Shown here in pieces: positions 16,734 through 25,156 of a stretch of DNA of 64,000 nucleotides (within the stretch, counting starts at the first letter, position 1; every line of letters begins with the position of its first letter). The notes under the pieces were generated by a model. It saw only the letters and a program-made list of their open reading frames with translations. It was not told the origin of the DNA and did no database searches. The stretch lies in assembly GCF_001667145.1 (NCBI RefSeq), contig NZ_LZIF01000039.1, positions 54,260-118,259 of the forward strand. Direction: 5' to 3'. Both the position numbers and the translations under genes were made by a program. The DNA is from Mycobacterium sp. 852002-51971_SCH5477799-a (lineage in GTDB: Bacteria; Actinomycetota; Actinomycetes; Mycobacteriales; Mycobacteriaceae).

Positions 16734-17951
16734 TTATTCGGGGTCGAACAGCACCGGAACCGCCGTCGGCGACCGGAACACCTGGCCGCGGATATGAGGG
16801 TCGTCCGCGTCGGGGTCAAGCCGCAGGTTCGGCAGCCGGTCGAGCAAAAGGTTGATGGCGGTGCGCATCTCGAGCCGCGCCAGGTGCATGCCGAGGCAGA
16901 CGTGCACGCCATGACCCCAGGCTAGGTTCGCCCGGGCCTCCCGGTGGATGTTGAAGGTATTCGGATCGGGATAGCGATCGTCCTGCCGGTTCGCCGAACC
17001 CAGCATGGGCATCACCGTCGCGCCGGCCGGAATCGCCACACCGCCGAGTTCCGTGTCGCGGGTGGCCACCCGAGTGATCGTCAACAACGGTGCTTCCCAC
17101 CGCACGCCCTCCTCGATGGCCTGGGGCAGCAGCGATCGATCCACGCGGATCGCGTCCAGCTGCTCAGGATCCGACAGGAGCGCCAACAGCAGGCTGCCCA
17201 GCGCCCGGTAGGTCGTCTCGACGCCGGCGGGCAGCAGCAGCCGCAGGAACGAGAAGATCTCCTCGTCCGCGAGCTTCTCCCCGTCGATCTCCGCCGCACC
17301 GAGGGCACTGATCAGGTCGTCCTTCGGCTCGGCCCGGCGGGCCTCGAGTATCGGCGCGAAGTATTCGCACAGGGCTGCTGAGGCCGCCAGCCCGCGTTCG
17401 GGGTTCATCAGCCAGCTCAGCAGCGAAATCGACCACCGCTGGAACTGCGGATAATCCTTTTCCGGCAAGCCCAACAATCCGGCGATGATCTGGCTCGGGT
17501 AGTCGAAGGTGAATTCCTTGACCAGGTCTGCCTTCCCGTTGGGTGCGAACTTGTCGATCAGGCCGTTGGCCACGCGACCGACCAGCTCATCCTGCCAGCG
17601 CGCCAATGACTTCTGCGAGAACGCCTTTGAGACCAGCGAGCGCAGCCGCCCGTGGATCGGCTCGTCCATGCCGAGCATCACGCCCTCGCCCAGCACCGGG
17701 CCGAACGCCGCGATCACCGCCGAGGACGAAAACGTCTCGTTGTCGCGCAGCATCTGCTGGATGTCCTCGTGGCGGTACACGATGAACATCGGCAGCGATT
17801 CCTCGTGCGGCAACGCTCCCGACGTCTCGAGTCGCTGCACCGGCTCTTCGTTGCGTATCCGCGCCAATTCGGTGTACGGGTCACGCACGTCACCGGAAAT
17901 CGCGTCGTCGAAGGCGCCGAAATCCTCTAGGTCGTCGAAAAGTTGTTCCAT
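16734..17951 (-). CDS. cytochrome P450, second of the cluster
   Basis: A 405-residue soluble P450. The I-helix motif LLPAGVETTYRALG keeps the acid-Thr pair; the ExxR-equivalent lies in QAIEEGVRWEAP; and the haem ligand is Cys352 in WGHGVHVCLGMHLARLE. The start MEQLFDDLEDFGAFDD at ATG 17951 is preceded by GAAGGGA. It is the last gene of a tightly spaced run (binding protein, AveC-like, SDR, P450; gaps of 3 nt, an 8-nt overlap and 10 nt). It differs strongly from the P450 at 13020-14288, so the two probably act on different positions or substrates. Family number not assigned. Confidence 0.92.
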   Translation of the reverse strand: MEQLFDDLEDFGAFDDAISGDVRDPYTELARIRNEEPVQRLETSGALPHEESLPMFIVYRHEDIQQMLRDNETFSSSAVIAAFGPVLGEGVMLGMDEPIHGRLRSLVSKAFSQKSLARWQDELVGRVANGLIDKFAPNGKADLVKEFTFDYPSQIIAGLLGLPEKDYPQFQRWSISLLSWLMNPERGLAASAALCEYFAPILEARRAEPKDDLISALGAAEIDGEKLADEEIFSFLRLLLPAGVETTYRALGSLLLALLSDPEQLDAIRVDRSLLPQAIEEGVRWEAPLLTITRVATRDTELGGVAIPAGATVMPMLGSANRQDDRYPDPNTFNIHREARANLAWGHGVHVCLGMHLARLEMRTAINLLLDRLPNLRLDPDADDPHIRGQVFRSPTAVPVLFDPE

Positions 17952-17961
17952 GATTGTCCCT

Positions 17962-18978
17962 TCAATCCCCTTGCGGTGCCGCATTCTTTTGCGACGAGAA
18001 CCGCCCCGCCAGCGCGGCCAACCGCTGCAGTACCGGCTGCGGAAGAGCACGGGCGGCGAAGACCATCGCCTTTTGACTTGTCGTCAACGGCCACGCGCCG
18101 TCGCGCATCGAGCCCTGCTTGGGAATGCCCAGCACGATCCGCGACAGGTGGTGCATGCCCGACGCCGGCAGAATCCTGTTGGCCACCAACAGCATCGAAG
18201 CGTCTGGGCCGATGCCTCGGCGGCGAAATGCGCCTTGATCGTCGATCGCCTTGAGCAGGCCGTCGGTGAACCGCTCGGGTGGCCGCGCCAATTTCATCGC
18301 GAAGCGCCCGCGGCTGTTCATGGTGGTGTGCAGCCGGGCGTACGGGCCGCCGAAGTTGCGGTTGTCCGTGGTCCCGGCGTCGGTGATGATCTCGGTGTCA
18401 TACGTGCCGGCCACCAGGACCGTGACACCGAGACCGAACGGCGCGATCTCACACGCCATCGACTCTCCCCACCGCTCCAGCGCCCCCTTGGCCGCCGAGT
18501 ACGGCGCGGTGGCGGGCTGGCCCCGCACACCGGCCGCGCTGGACACCAGGACGATGCGCCCCTGGCCCGCCGCCCGCATCGACGGCAGCAGAGCCTGGGT
18601 GAGGGTGACGGGTCCCAGGACGCTGGTGGCAAGCATTCGCTGCCACAGCGCCATGTCGGTCTCCTCGACCATGCCGGCGGCCGAGATCCCCGCGTTGTGC
18701 ACCAGTGCGTACGGGGCGCCCACTGTTTCTTCGATTGTCTTCGCCGCCAGGGCGATTGACGCGCCGTCCGTCAGGTCGAGCTGGACGCCGATCAACCGTT
18801 CGTCGTCGGGGGCGCCCAGGCCCCGATCCTGAATAGCCTTGCGCAGCAGCGGCATTCTCTGGTCGGGCGTCCGCATGGCCGCGACCACGCGCCACCCCTC
18901 CCGGTACATCCGCACGGCCGAGGCGAAGCCCAGTCCGCGGGACGCACCGGTGATGACGACCGTGCGGGGCTCAGCCAT
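17962..18978 (-). CDS. short-chain dehydrogenase with extended C-terminus
   Basis: A 338-residue SDR. It has the Rossmann motif TGASRGLG (10-17), HNAG (94-97), a Ser in LVSSAAG and Tyr160/Lys164 in YSAAK. The C-terminal roughly 90 residues go beyond the classical fold and are hydrophobic in part, as in membrane-associated retinol or steroid dehydrogenases. ATG 18978 overlaps the AveC-like gene by 8 nt, so translation is coupled. Probable role: oxidising the alcohol made by a P450 of the cluster, or reducing a ketone. Confidence 0.88.
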   Translation of the reverse strand: MAEPRTVVITGASRGLGFASAVRMYREGWRVVAAMRTPDQRMPLLRKAIQDRGLGAPDDERLIGVQLDLTDGASIALAAKTIEETVGAPYALVHNAGISAAGMVEETDMALWQRMLATSVLGPVTLTQALLPSMRAAGQGRIVLVSSAAGVRGQPATAPYSAAKGALERWGESMACEIAPFGLGVTVLVAGTYDTEIITDAGTTDNRNFGGPYARLHTTMNSRGRFAMKLARPPERFTDGLLKAIDDQGAFRRRGIGPDASMLLVANRILPASGMHHLSRIVLGIPKQGSMRDGAWPLTTSQKAMVFAARALPQPVLQRLAALAGRFSSQKNAAPQGD

Positions 18979-20125
18979 CCTTGCCCTGGGCGGCACAGGC
19001 GCCTTGACCGGCCGGCGGTGGTTGGACGTGCGGCCGGCCGTTGGGTTCCCCGCTCGCCCATGTCGACCAGATGCCGACCGAGTAGGGGCCCTGAGCGCCC
19101 GCCTTCTCGTAATAGCCTTGCGGATCATACACTTTCGCCTCTGGATATGGCCACGGGCAGGCCACCGAGGTGGCGGCATGGCTGACCTTGATGACCCAGA
19201 ACCAGCCGCCGTAGGCGAAGTAGGACACGTTGATGATGACGAACATCACCAGGAACGTTCCCAGCACCGGGCGCGTCGGGAACAACTTCGCTTTCGCGGC
19301 AAGCTTTTCGGCCACCGACTTGCCGGTGTCATCGCGATAGCACAGGATCGCGGCCGGCACCATCACGAAGCACACCGAGAACGATTCCCAAATCAGCGGG
19401 AACTGGAAGGTGGTGCCGGTGAACACCGATCCCCACGGGATCACCTGCGAGTAGATGTACATGCCCCAGTGGACCAGAATGTTTTCCAGGAAAGCATCGA
19501 AAATGAAACCGATCACCAGCGTGATCAGACCCAGGCTGACCAACGGATGCCGCGACACGTAACTGGCGGGCCCATACTTCGCCTGCAGTCTGCGCAGGAT
19601 CCAGACCGCCGGGAAGTAGGGACCGAAGTAGAACATCACGTAGCCGAAGACCACGAACGGTTCGACCGTCGGCGACAACGACACCAGCGGCCAGGATTCC
19701 GGCCAGTGCACGAGGTCGGGGTTGTAGACCGCGAATGGTGACCAGTTCATGATCGGGTCCTGCCACACGATCAGGGTGGTGCACAGGAACATCAACATCG
19801 CCGGGCTACCGGGATTGCGGCGCCAGCCCCTGATGAAGACGACCAACAGCACAATCAGCGCCACGACTGTGGCCCAGTCCAGGAAGGTGATGTAGTCCAG
19901 CCCGAACGTGAACTTCGCCGGGCGGGGCCGACCCTGCACGTTCGGGTTCGCGACGCGAGGATCAAGGGCCACACGGCAATTAGCGATGAAGAACAGCGCG
20001 AACGCCGCCAGGGCCGCACCGGCGATCCAACCACCCCAGCTACGCTTGGCTTTTCGCTGCGGGAGGGACGATTCCTGCTGCGCGGCAGGCGATGTGGTTT
20101 GCTCGGTGGACGGGTTCGTGCTCAA
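18971..20125 (-). CDS. spirocyclase AveC-like integral membrane protein
   Basis: A 384-residue polytopic membrane protein with about seven or eight hydrophobic segments (first at about 30-48). It carries aromatic-rich loops such as WQDPIMNWSPFAVYNP and FFIANCRVALDPRV, and a final periplasmic-looking region rich in Pro and Gly. This resembles the AveC family known from avermectin spiroketal formation; many mycobacterial members have no known function. TTG 20125 starts 3 nt after the binding-protein stop with GAGGAAGG upstream. Tight coupling to a P450 and an SDR suggests that it handles or transforms the same hydrophobic compound in the membrane. Confidence 0.78.
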   Translation of the reverse strand: MSTNPSTEQTTSPAAQQESSLPQRKAKRSWGGWIAGAALAAFALFFIANCRVALDPRVANPNVQGRPRPAKFTFGLDYITFLDWATVVALIVLLVVFIRGWRRNPGSPAMLMFLCTTLIVWQDPIMNWSPFAVYNPDLVHWPESWPLVSLSPTVEPFVVFGYVMFYFGPYFPAVWILRRLQAKYGPASYVSRHPLVSLGLITLVIGFIFDAFLENILVHWGMYIYSQVIPWGSVFTGTTFQFPLIWESFSVCFVMVPAAILCYRDDTGKSVAEKLAAKAKLFPTRPVLGTFLVMFVIINVSYFAYGGWFWVIKVSHAATSVACPWPYPEAKVYDPQGYYEKAGAQGPYSVGIWSTWASGEPNGRPHVQPPPAGQGACAAQGKDG

Positions 20126-20128
20126 GAG

Positions 20129-21247
20129 TCAGCCTTCCTCTCCGAAGCGATCGACCAGATGCGAGTTCACGCCGTCGGCATCGAGGGTGCGTGCCACCAG
20201 GTAGCCGGCGCCCATCCAGGCGCGCCGCGTCCACTTGCCGAAGGACACCCGGGTGCCGGGAGCGCCAGAGGCGGCGGGCATCATCTTGACCCGCTCCAGA
20301 GCCTCCTTGACGCCGCGCGGGCTCAGCGGATGGGCATCGGTGAATGCGCGAACAAGCGTCGCAGCGACGTCGCGGTTCACCACGGTCACGCAGAACTCGG
20401 GGCGACTGCCGTTGTACTTCTTCGCGTAGGTGTCGAGGAAGTCCTGGCCGATCCGGTTCGCCTCGTCGTATTGGTCGACACCGGTCCATCCCATGAACGC
20501 GCTCCACATGATCGGGTTGACCCAGGCGTTCTGCCATGCGGTGGTGGTGAAGCGGGGCGGGTCCCAACCGAGAGACTCGAGCGCCGGGTTGATGAACACG
20601 ATTCCGAATCCGAATCCCAAATGCACGATCGCCTCGGCCTTGGCCTCGTGAAGCGTCTGGACCGCGGCGTTGATGTCCTGCGCCGTCTGGGCGATCGAAA
20701 CCTCCGCCACGATGCGAATCCCTTTGCGCCGACAGGCAGTTCGCAGGTTCTTCAGGTAGCTCTCGCCAATGAGGCTCTGCTCGACCAAAACTCCGATTTC
20801 GGTGAGTTCGCGTTTGGCGATGAGGTCGGCCAGGAAGATCGGCTCATCGGTCATCGATCCCTGGGGGAACGCGAAGGTCCACTCGCCCAGCCAGTCGTCG
20901 GTGCCGGTGACGCTGATGGCGGGCACCTTGAACCGCTCCTCGATCGCTTCGCGCAACGGCACGCAGTTATCGGTGATGTTCGGACCGAAGACCACCAGGC
21001 AGCCCTCGTCGACGAGCTCGCCATACGCATCGATGACCGCCTTGACCGAACCCTTGGGCAGACCCTCCACCTCGCGGTAGATCATCTGCACGGGACGGTC
21101 CATCAGTCCCTCGGTGACCGCCTGTTCGAAGATGAGGTCGAACGTCTGGGTGAAGGAGGCGAACAGCTCCTCGGGGAATCCCGGGGGGAGGGTGAAGTCC
21201 ATCAGATAACCGACCTTGATCGGCTCTGCGCTGCTCTCGTAGGACAT
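20129..21247 (-). CDS. ABC-type branched-chain amino acid/amide binding-fold protein without signal peptide
   Basis: A 372-residue type I periplasmic-binding fold (Peripla_BP_6/LivJ-like): KVGYLMDFTLPPGFPEELF, VVFGPNITDN, PAISVTGTDDWL. The N-terminus MSYESSAEPIKVGYLMD has no signal peptide and no lipobox, and no permease or ATPase gene is nearby, so it is probably cytosolic and may sense or carry a ligand like AmiC rather than feed a transporter. ATG 21247 has GGGAGG 4 nt upstream. It is the first gene of a four-gene operon and is preceded by a copy of the regulon operator. Confidence 0.85.
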   Translation of the reverse strand: MSYESSAEPIKVGYLMDFTLPPGFPEELFASFTQTFDLIFEQAVTEGLMDRPVQMIYREVEGLPKGSVKAVIDAYGELVDEGCLVVFGPNITDNCVPLREAIEERFKVPAISVTGTDDWLGEWTFAFPQGSMTDEPIFLADLIAKRELTEIGVLVEQSLIGESYLKNLRTACRRKGIRIVAEVSIAQTAQDINAAVQTLHEAKAEAIVHLGFGFGIVFINPALESLGWDPPRFTTTAWQNAWVNPIMWSAFMGWTGVDQYDEANRIGQDFLDTYAKKYNGSRPEFCVTVVNRDVAATLVRAFTDAHPLSPRGVKEALERVKMMPAASGAPGTRVSFGKWTRRAWMGAGYLVARTLDADGVNSHLVDRFGEEG

Positions 21248-21290
21248 CCGACCTCCCAGTGGACTGGCTTTGCGCAACGCCGATCCCATA

Positions 21291-21315
21291 AAACCTAATA
21301 TTTGTTCAGACCCTA
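21291..21315 (-). promoter_or_regulatory. regulon promoter/operator 2 (binding protein-AveC-SDR-P450 operon)
   Basis: On the minus strand a -10-like TAGGGT (21315-21310) is followed after 2 nt by GAACAAATATTAGGT (21307-21293), identical over 15 nt to operator 1. The operator here covers the expected transcription start rather than the -35. Confidence 0.65.
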
Positions 21316-21338
21316 GCGGGGGCGGTATGATGCGTCAA

Positions 21339-22181
21339 TCATCCGGCGCCCGGCGCCAGGTAAATCTCGATCATTTCGCCCAGCGCCTTGCCCACCGCCA
21401 CGTCGTCGGTCAGCGGGCCCGCGATCGCGGCGCGGGCGGCCTCACGCATGCTCAGACCCTCGGCGACCAGCCTGCCAGCGGCGATCAGCACCCGCGTCGA
21501 CGCGACCTCGCGCAGTCCGCCGGTTTCCAGCCGGCGGATGGCCTGCCCGAAACGGACCAGTTCCGCCGCGGTGGACCCGTCCACGCCCGCCTCGTGCGCC
21601 ACGATGCCTTCTTCGATATCGGCTGCGGGAAAATCGAATTCGATGGCGACCATCCGCTGCCGTGTCGAATCCTTCAGATCCTTCAGCACGCTCTGATAGC
21701 CGGGGTTGTAGGAAACGACCAGGCCGAATCCGGGCGCCGCGTCCAGCGTCACACCGAGCCGCTCGATCGGCAGCTGTCGTCGATAGTCGGAAAGCGGATG
21801 CAGCACCACGGTGGTGTCCTGCCGGGCTTCCACCACTTCGTCGAGGTAGCAGATCGCCCCTTCACGCACCGCATGGGTCAGCGGGCCGTCCACCCACACG
21901 GTCTCGTCACCGCGCAGCAGATACCGGCCAACCAGGTCCGCGGTGGTGAGGTCGTCATGACAGGCGACGGTGATCAGCGGACGGCCCAGGTCGTACGCCA
22001 TCGCCTCGACGAATCGGGTCTTGCCGCACCCCGTCGGACCCTTCAGCAGAAGCGACAGACCCTGGCGGTAGGCCGCCTTGAAGACGGCCTCTTCGCTGCC
22101 GACCGCTTGGTAATAGGGCCGCACCATCTCTGCCTCGGGGGTTCCGCCGTTGACGTAAGCAAGTCCGGATTCGTTGGCCAT
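21339..22181 (-). CDS. CbbQ/NirQ/NorQ-type MoxR AAA+ ATPase
   Basis: A 280-residue AAA+ ATPase. Walker A is GPTGCGKT (48-55), Walker B is ICYLDEV with Asp113/Glu114, and sensor 1 is in VVSYNPGYQ. The C-terminal CbbQ-type helical region is present. Such proteins work with a vWA protein (CbbO/NorD) to remodel or activate a metalloenzyme, for example Rubisco or nitric oxide reductase. The vWA partner is the gene just upstream, but no Rubisco or NO reductase genes are here, so the client is probably an enzyme of this cluster. ATG 22181 has GAAGGGA upstream and its own regulon promoter. Confidence 0.9.
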   Translation of the reverse strand: MANESGLAYVNGGTPEAEMVRPYYQAVGSEEAVFKAAYRQGLSLLLKGPTGCGKTRFVEAMAYDLGRPLITVACHDDLTTADLVGRYLLRGDETVWVDGPLTHAVREGAICYLDEVVEARQDTTVVLHPLSDYRRQLPIERLGVTLDAAPGFGLVVSYNPGYQSVLKDLKDSTRQRMVAIEFDFPAADIEEGIVAHEAGVDGSTAAELVRFGQAIRRLETGGLREVASTRVLIAAGRLVAEGLSMREAARAAIAGPLTDDVAVGKALGEMIEIYLAPGAG

Positions 22182-22211
22182 AGCTTCCCTTCTGCTGGCT
22201 CCGGCGATTGG

Positions 22212-22240
22212 AGCCTAGCCGGAACAGATGTTTGTTTCAA
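22212..22240 (-). promoter_or_regulatory. regulon promoter/operator 3 (MoxR-type ATPase gene)
   Basis: On the minus strand TTGAAA (22240-22235) and TAGGCT (22217-22212) are separated by exactly 17 nt. The operator GAACAGATGTTTGTTTC (22222-22238 on the plus strand) fills the spacer and overlaps the -35 and the stop codon of the upstream vWA gene. Confidence 0.72.
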
Positions 22241-24003
22241 GTGCCGTGACGAGCGGCATCGCGGCCTTCGTGCGCCAACTGCGTTCTGCGACTTGGCATC
22301 ACCGACACCCTGCGGCGAACCTCCGCCGAGCGCAGCGCGGAGCGAAACAGCGGCCCGATGACACCGGCGAGCTGGTCGGGGCGCGCGATCGTCGCGTGCG
22401 CGGTGCTGCCGAACACCCGGCGCAGCGATTGCACGTCGGTGCCGGCGCCGATCGTCAGGCATACGCAGCCGGTCCCCCGGCGGCGGGCTTCGGTCAGCGC
22501 GCGGCGCGCATCCGCGGCACCGTAGGCCCGCTCGTATCCATGGTCGTAGGCCAGCCCGTCGGAGAGCACCACCAGCAGCCGCCGCGACGTACCGCCGCGC
22601 GCCTCCAGGGTCGCCGAACCGTGGCGGATCGCCGCGCCCAACCGTGAATACGCGCCGGGTTCCAGGCTGTTGAGCCGCCTGATGATCTGGGCGTTCAGCT
22701 GGTCGTCGAACCGCTTGACCGGCACCATGCTCACCGCGCGGCGACCCTGCGAGTAATAGGCGTATAGCGCGACGCGGTCACCCAGATCGTGCAACGCCAC
22801 GGTCAGGTTGGCGACGGCCGCACGCTGTTGTTCGTGCACCGTGCGCCCGACCGTTCCGGGTTCGGCCGCCGAGCCCGACACGTCGAGCAGGAGCAGCACC
22901 GACAGGTCGCGCCGGCGCCGCAGGCTGTCGAGGTACACGGCCTCGTCGGGCACCGATCCGGCCCGCACTTCGACGCGGGCTTCCACCGCGGCATCGATGT
23001 CGATGTCATCGCCCTGCGCCTGCCGGTGGCGACGGTGCAGACCCATGCCGAGCCGCGACAGCGGCCGCCGCACCCCAATGGCGTCGTCGATGGCCTGGGT
23101 GGCCGACCCCTTGATCTGCGGCTCGACCTCACGCACCGTGCACCAGCCCGGCCGATAGCTCTTGCGCGCGACGTCCCATTCCGGGTACCGCACGCCGTCC
23201 TCGGCGGTTAGCCCGTCCTGGTCGGCGTCCGCGTCGTCGTCGCCGGAGGTCGAGGCGAGCGAGGCGACGGCGTAGGCACCGCGCTTGCCGGAGTTGATGC
23301 GGTGGGTCGGGTTGTCCGCGCCGGGCGGACCGCCGCCACTTCCGGTCTTGCGCGCCGACGACAGCATCTTCTTCAGCCATTTACCGATGAACCCACCCCC
23401 GCCGACCGGGCTGGTGAACAAGTCGGGATCGTCGGAGTCGTCCACCTCGCCGTCGTCGAGTTCCTCGAGTTCCGTTGCGCCGTCGCTCCGTGGCACGTGT
23501 CCGGCCCTCAGCTCGTCGTCTTGTTTCGCCACCCGGGCGCACGCGGCTACGACCTTTGCCGCGCGGATGACACCGAACTCCGATGCCGGCTCCTCGAGCA
23601 CGATCCGCGAGGCCGCGATGGCGAGCGATGCTCGGGGCGAATCGCTGCGTCGCGCGATGTCAGGGTCGCCCAGCGACGCCAAAACACTTGGCAGCAAAGG
23701 CGCGTTCGCGATCAGTGCGCGGTGGCCTTCGATCGTCAGGTAGCGCTTGGCCAGCTTGCGGTGCCGAACCAAGGCGCCCACCACATCGGGCTGCAGGCTG
23801 CCGGCGGCGATCATCGATGCCTGCACGGCCACGGCCTCGAGTTGCGCGAGCGGGGCCGCGGCGGCGTCGACGAAAATAGTCTGGCCATCGGTCCAGGCCG
23901 GTTCGCCCCGAGACAGCCCGTCGACCGCGACGGCTTTGCCCGCCAGCGCGGAAGCGAGCATGCCCAGGACCTGTAGTCGGTCGGCACGGGCGCCGTCCCC
24001 CAC
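22237..24003 (-). CDS. CbbO/NorD-type von Willebrand factor A domain protein
   Basis: A 588-residue protein. The C-terminal vWA domain carries a MIDAS motif LLLLDVSGSA (Asp about 374), and the long N-terminal region is helical with an acidic linker near 180-200 (GATELEELDDGEVDDSDDPD). It is the partner type for the AAA+ ATPase downstream; together they form a CbbQO/NorQD-like activase pair. GTG 24003 was chosen because GGAGG lies 6 nt upstream; TTG 24009 would leave no spacing. It is transcribed divergently from the SDR at 24086, and one operator lies between the two genes. Confidence 0.87.
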   Translation of the reverse strand: MGDGARADRLQVLGMLASALAGKAVAVDGLSRGEPAWTDGQTIFVDAAAAPLAQLEAVAVQASMIAAGSLQPDVVGALVRHRKLAKRYLTIEGHRALIANAPLLPSVLASLGDPDIARRSDSPRASLAIAASRIVLEEPASEFGVIRAAKVVAACARVAKQDDELRAGHVPRSDGATELEELDDGEVDDSDDPDLFTSPVGGGGFIGKWLKKMLSSARKTGSGGGPPGADNPTHRINSGKRGAYAVASLASTSGDDDADADQDGLTAEDGVRYPEWDVARKSYRPGWCTVREVEPQIKGSATQAIDDAIGVRRPLSRLGMGLHRRHRQAQGDDIDIDAAVEARVEVRAGSVPDEAVYLDSLRRRRDLSVLLLLDVSGSAAEPGTVGRTVHEQQRAAVANLTVALHDLGDRVALYAYYSQGRRAVSMVPVKRFDDQLNAQIIRRLNSLEPGAYSRLGAAIRHGSATLEARGGTSRRLLVVLSDGLAYDHGYERAYGAADARRALTEARRRGTGCVCLTIGAGTDVQSLRRVFGSTAHATIARPDQLAGVIGPLFRSALRSAEVRRRVSVMPSRRTQLAHEGRDAARHGT

Positions 24004-24020
24004 GCTCAACCTCCAGATTG

Positions 24021-24049
24021 TTGACCAAATATCTGTTCCACCGTAAAGT
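24021..24049 (+). promoter_or_regulatory. regulon promoter/operator 4 (divergent: SDR and vWA genes)
   Basis: On the plus strand TTGACC (24021-24026) and TAAAGT (24044-24049) are 17 nt apart. The operator TGACCAAATATCTGTTC (24022-24038) overlaps the -35 and spacer. On the minus strand TACGGT (24045-24040) ends 1 nt before GAACAGATATTTGGT, so the same site can also block the vWA gene. Confidence 0.75.
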
Positions 24050-24085
24050 CCGGCAGCACAGCAGTCAATGAATCAGGAGCACATG

Positions 24086-25060
24086 ATGATTGACTTCACC
24101 GGCCAGGTGGCGGTGGTGACCGGGGCCGGTCGGGGGCTCGGTCGGCTGTATGCCCTGAACCTGGCCCGCCGCGGAGCCGCCGTGGTGATCAACGACCTCG
24201 GCGGCTCGATGCGCGGCGACGGTTCCGACGCAGGCGTCGCCGACGACGTGGTCGACGAGATCAAGAAGGCCGGAGGCACCGCGATCGCCTCGTACGACTC
24301 CGTGGACAACCCGGCAGGCGGTCAGGCGATCATCGATGCGGCGGTGACCAGTTTCGGGCGCCTCGACGCCGTCGTCAGCAACGCCGGCATTTTCGGCAGC
24401 GTGCCTTTCGAGGACCTCTCGCACGATGACTGGACACGGATGCTGCGTGTGCATCTCGACGGCGGCTTTCACCTATCCCAGCCCGCATACCGAGTGATGA
24501 AGGACAACGGCGGCGGCCGATTCGTGTTCATCTCGTCCTCCGCCGGAATCTTCGGCCAGCCTATGGTAGCCCACTATGCGGCGGCCAAGGCCGGATTGGT
24601 CGGGTTGACGAACGTCGTCGCCATCGAAGGCGAGGCGTACGGGATACTCGCCAATTCCGTTATGCCCACCGGCTTCTCGCGAATGGTGACCGAGACTGTC
24701 GGTGACGAGAAGTTCCTCGCGGAATCCGGCTTCATGCAAGCGATCCGGCCGGAGCTCGTCGCGCCGCTCGTGACGTTTCTGGCCAGCACCGCCTGCACAT
24801 TCACCCACCGCAACTATTCCGCGGCCGCCGGCCGCTATGCGCGGGTGTTCGTCGGCCTCACCGAAGGCTGGCTCGCCGACGACGAGAGCCGGCCAACGGC
24901 CGAGGACATCGGGGCGCATCTCGAGCAGATGTCATCAACGGAGAAGTTCATCGTGCCCGCATCGATCGTCGACGCGGTGCTGGAAGTGTGTGAGCGACGG
25001 GGTGTCAGCCCGATGCCGGACAACGCGCAGGTCGCATTCCCCGAACCGCGAGTGAGCTGA
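24086..25060 (+). CDS. short-chain dehydrogenase, HSD17B4/FabG-like
   Basis: A 324-residue SDR that resembles the dehydrogenase domain of peroxisomal multifunctional enzyme type 2. It has the cofactor motif TGAGRGLG (12-19), the VINDLGG segment that usually favours NAD, SNAG, a Ser in ISSSAG and YAAAK near 161. These enzymes oxidise 3-hydroxyacyl-CoA to 3-ketoacyl-CoA. The C-terminal about 80 residues extend beyond the core and look like a substrate-closing lid. ATG 24086 is 6 nt from AGGAG; ATGs at 24083 and 24068 are in frame. It fits the step after the acyl-CoA dehydrogenases. Confidence 0.88.
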   Translation: MIDFTGQVAVVTGAGRGLGRLYALNLARRGAAVVINDLGGSMRGDGSDAGVADDVVDEIKKAGGTAIASYDSVDNPAGGQAIIDAAVTSFGRLDAVVSNAGIFGSVPFEDLSHDDWTRMLRVHLDGGFHLSQPAYRVMKDNGGGRFVFISSSAGIFGQPMVAHYAAAKAGLVGLTNVVAIEGEAYGILANSVMPTGFSRMVTETVGDEKFLAESGFMQAIRPELVAPLVTFLASTACTFTHRNYSAAAGRYARVFVGLTEGWLADDESRPTAEDIGAHLEQMSSTEKFIVPASIVDAVLEVCERRGVSPMPDNAQVAFPEPRVS

Positions 25061-25085
25061 GCGTCGCGCATGGCCGCCAACATCA

Positions 25086-25114
25086 TTGACCAGATATCCG
25101 CTCAACCGTAAAGT
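25086..25114 (+). promoter_or_regulatory. regulon promoter/operator 5 (acyl-CoA dehydrogenase operon)
   Basis: TTGACC (25086-25091) and TAAAGT (25109-25114) are 17 nt apart. The operator GACCAGATATCCGCTC (25088-25103) is the most divergent copy. The stretch ACCGTAAAGTCCGGC around the -10 is identical to that of promoter 4, so the two promoters look like duplicates. Confidence 0.7.
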
Positions 25115-25156
25115 CCGGCTTGGTCACACGGATTACGAGGCTGAAGACAGAGGAAC

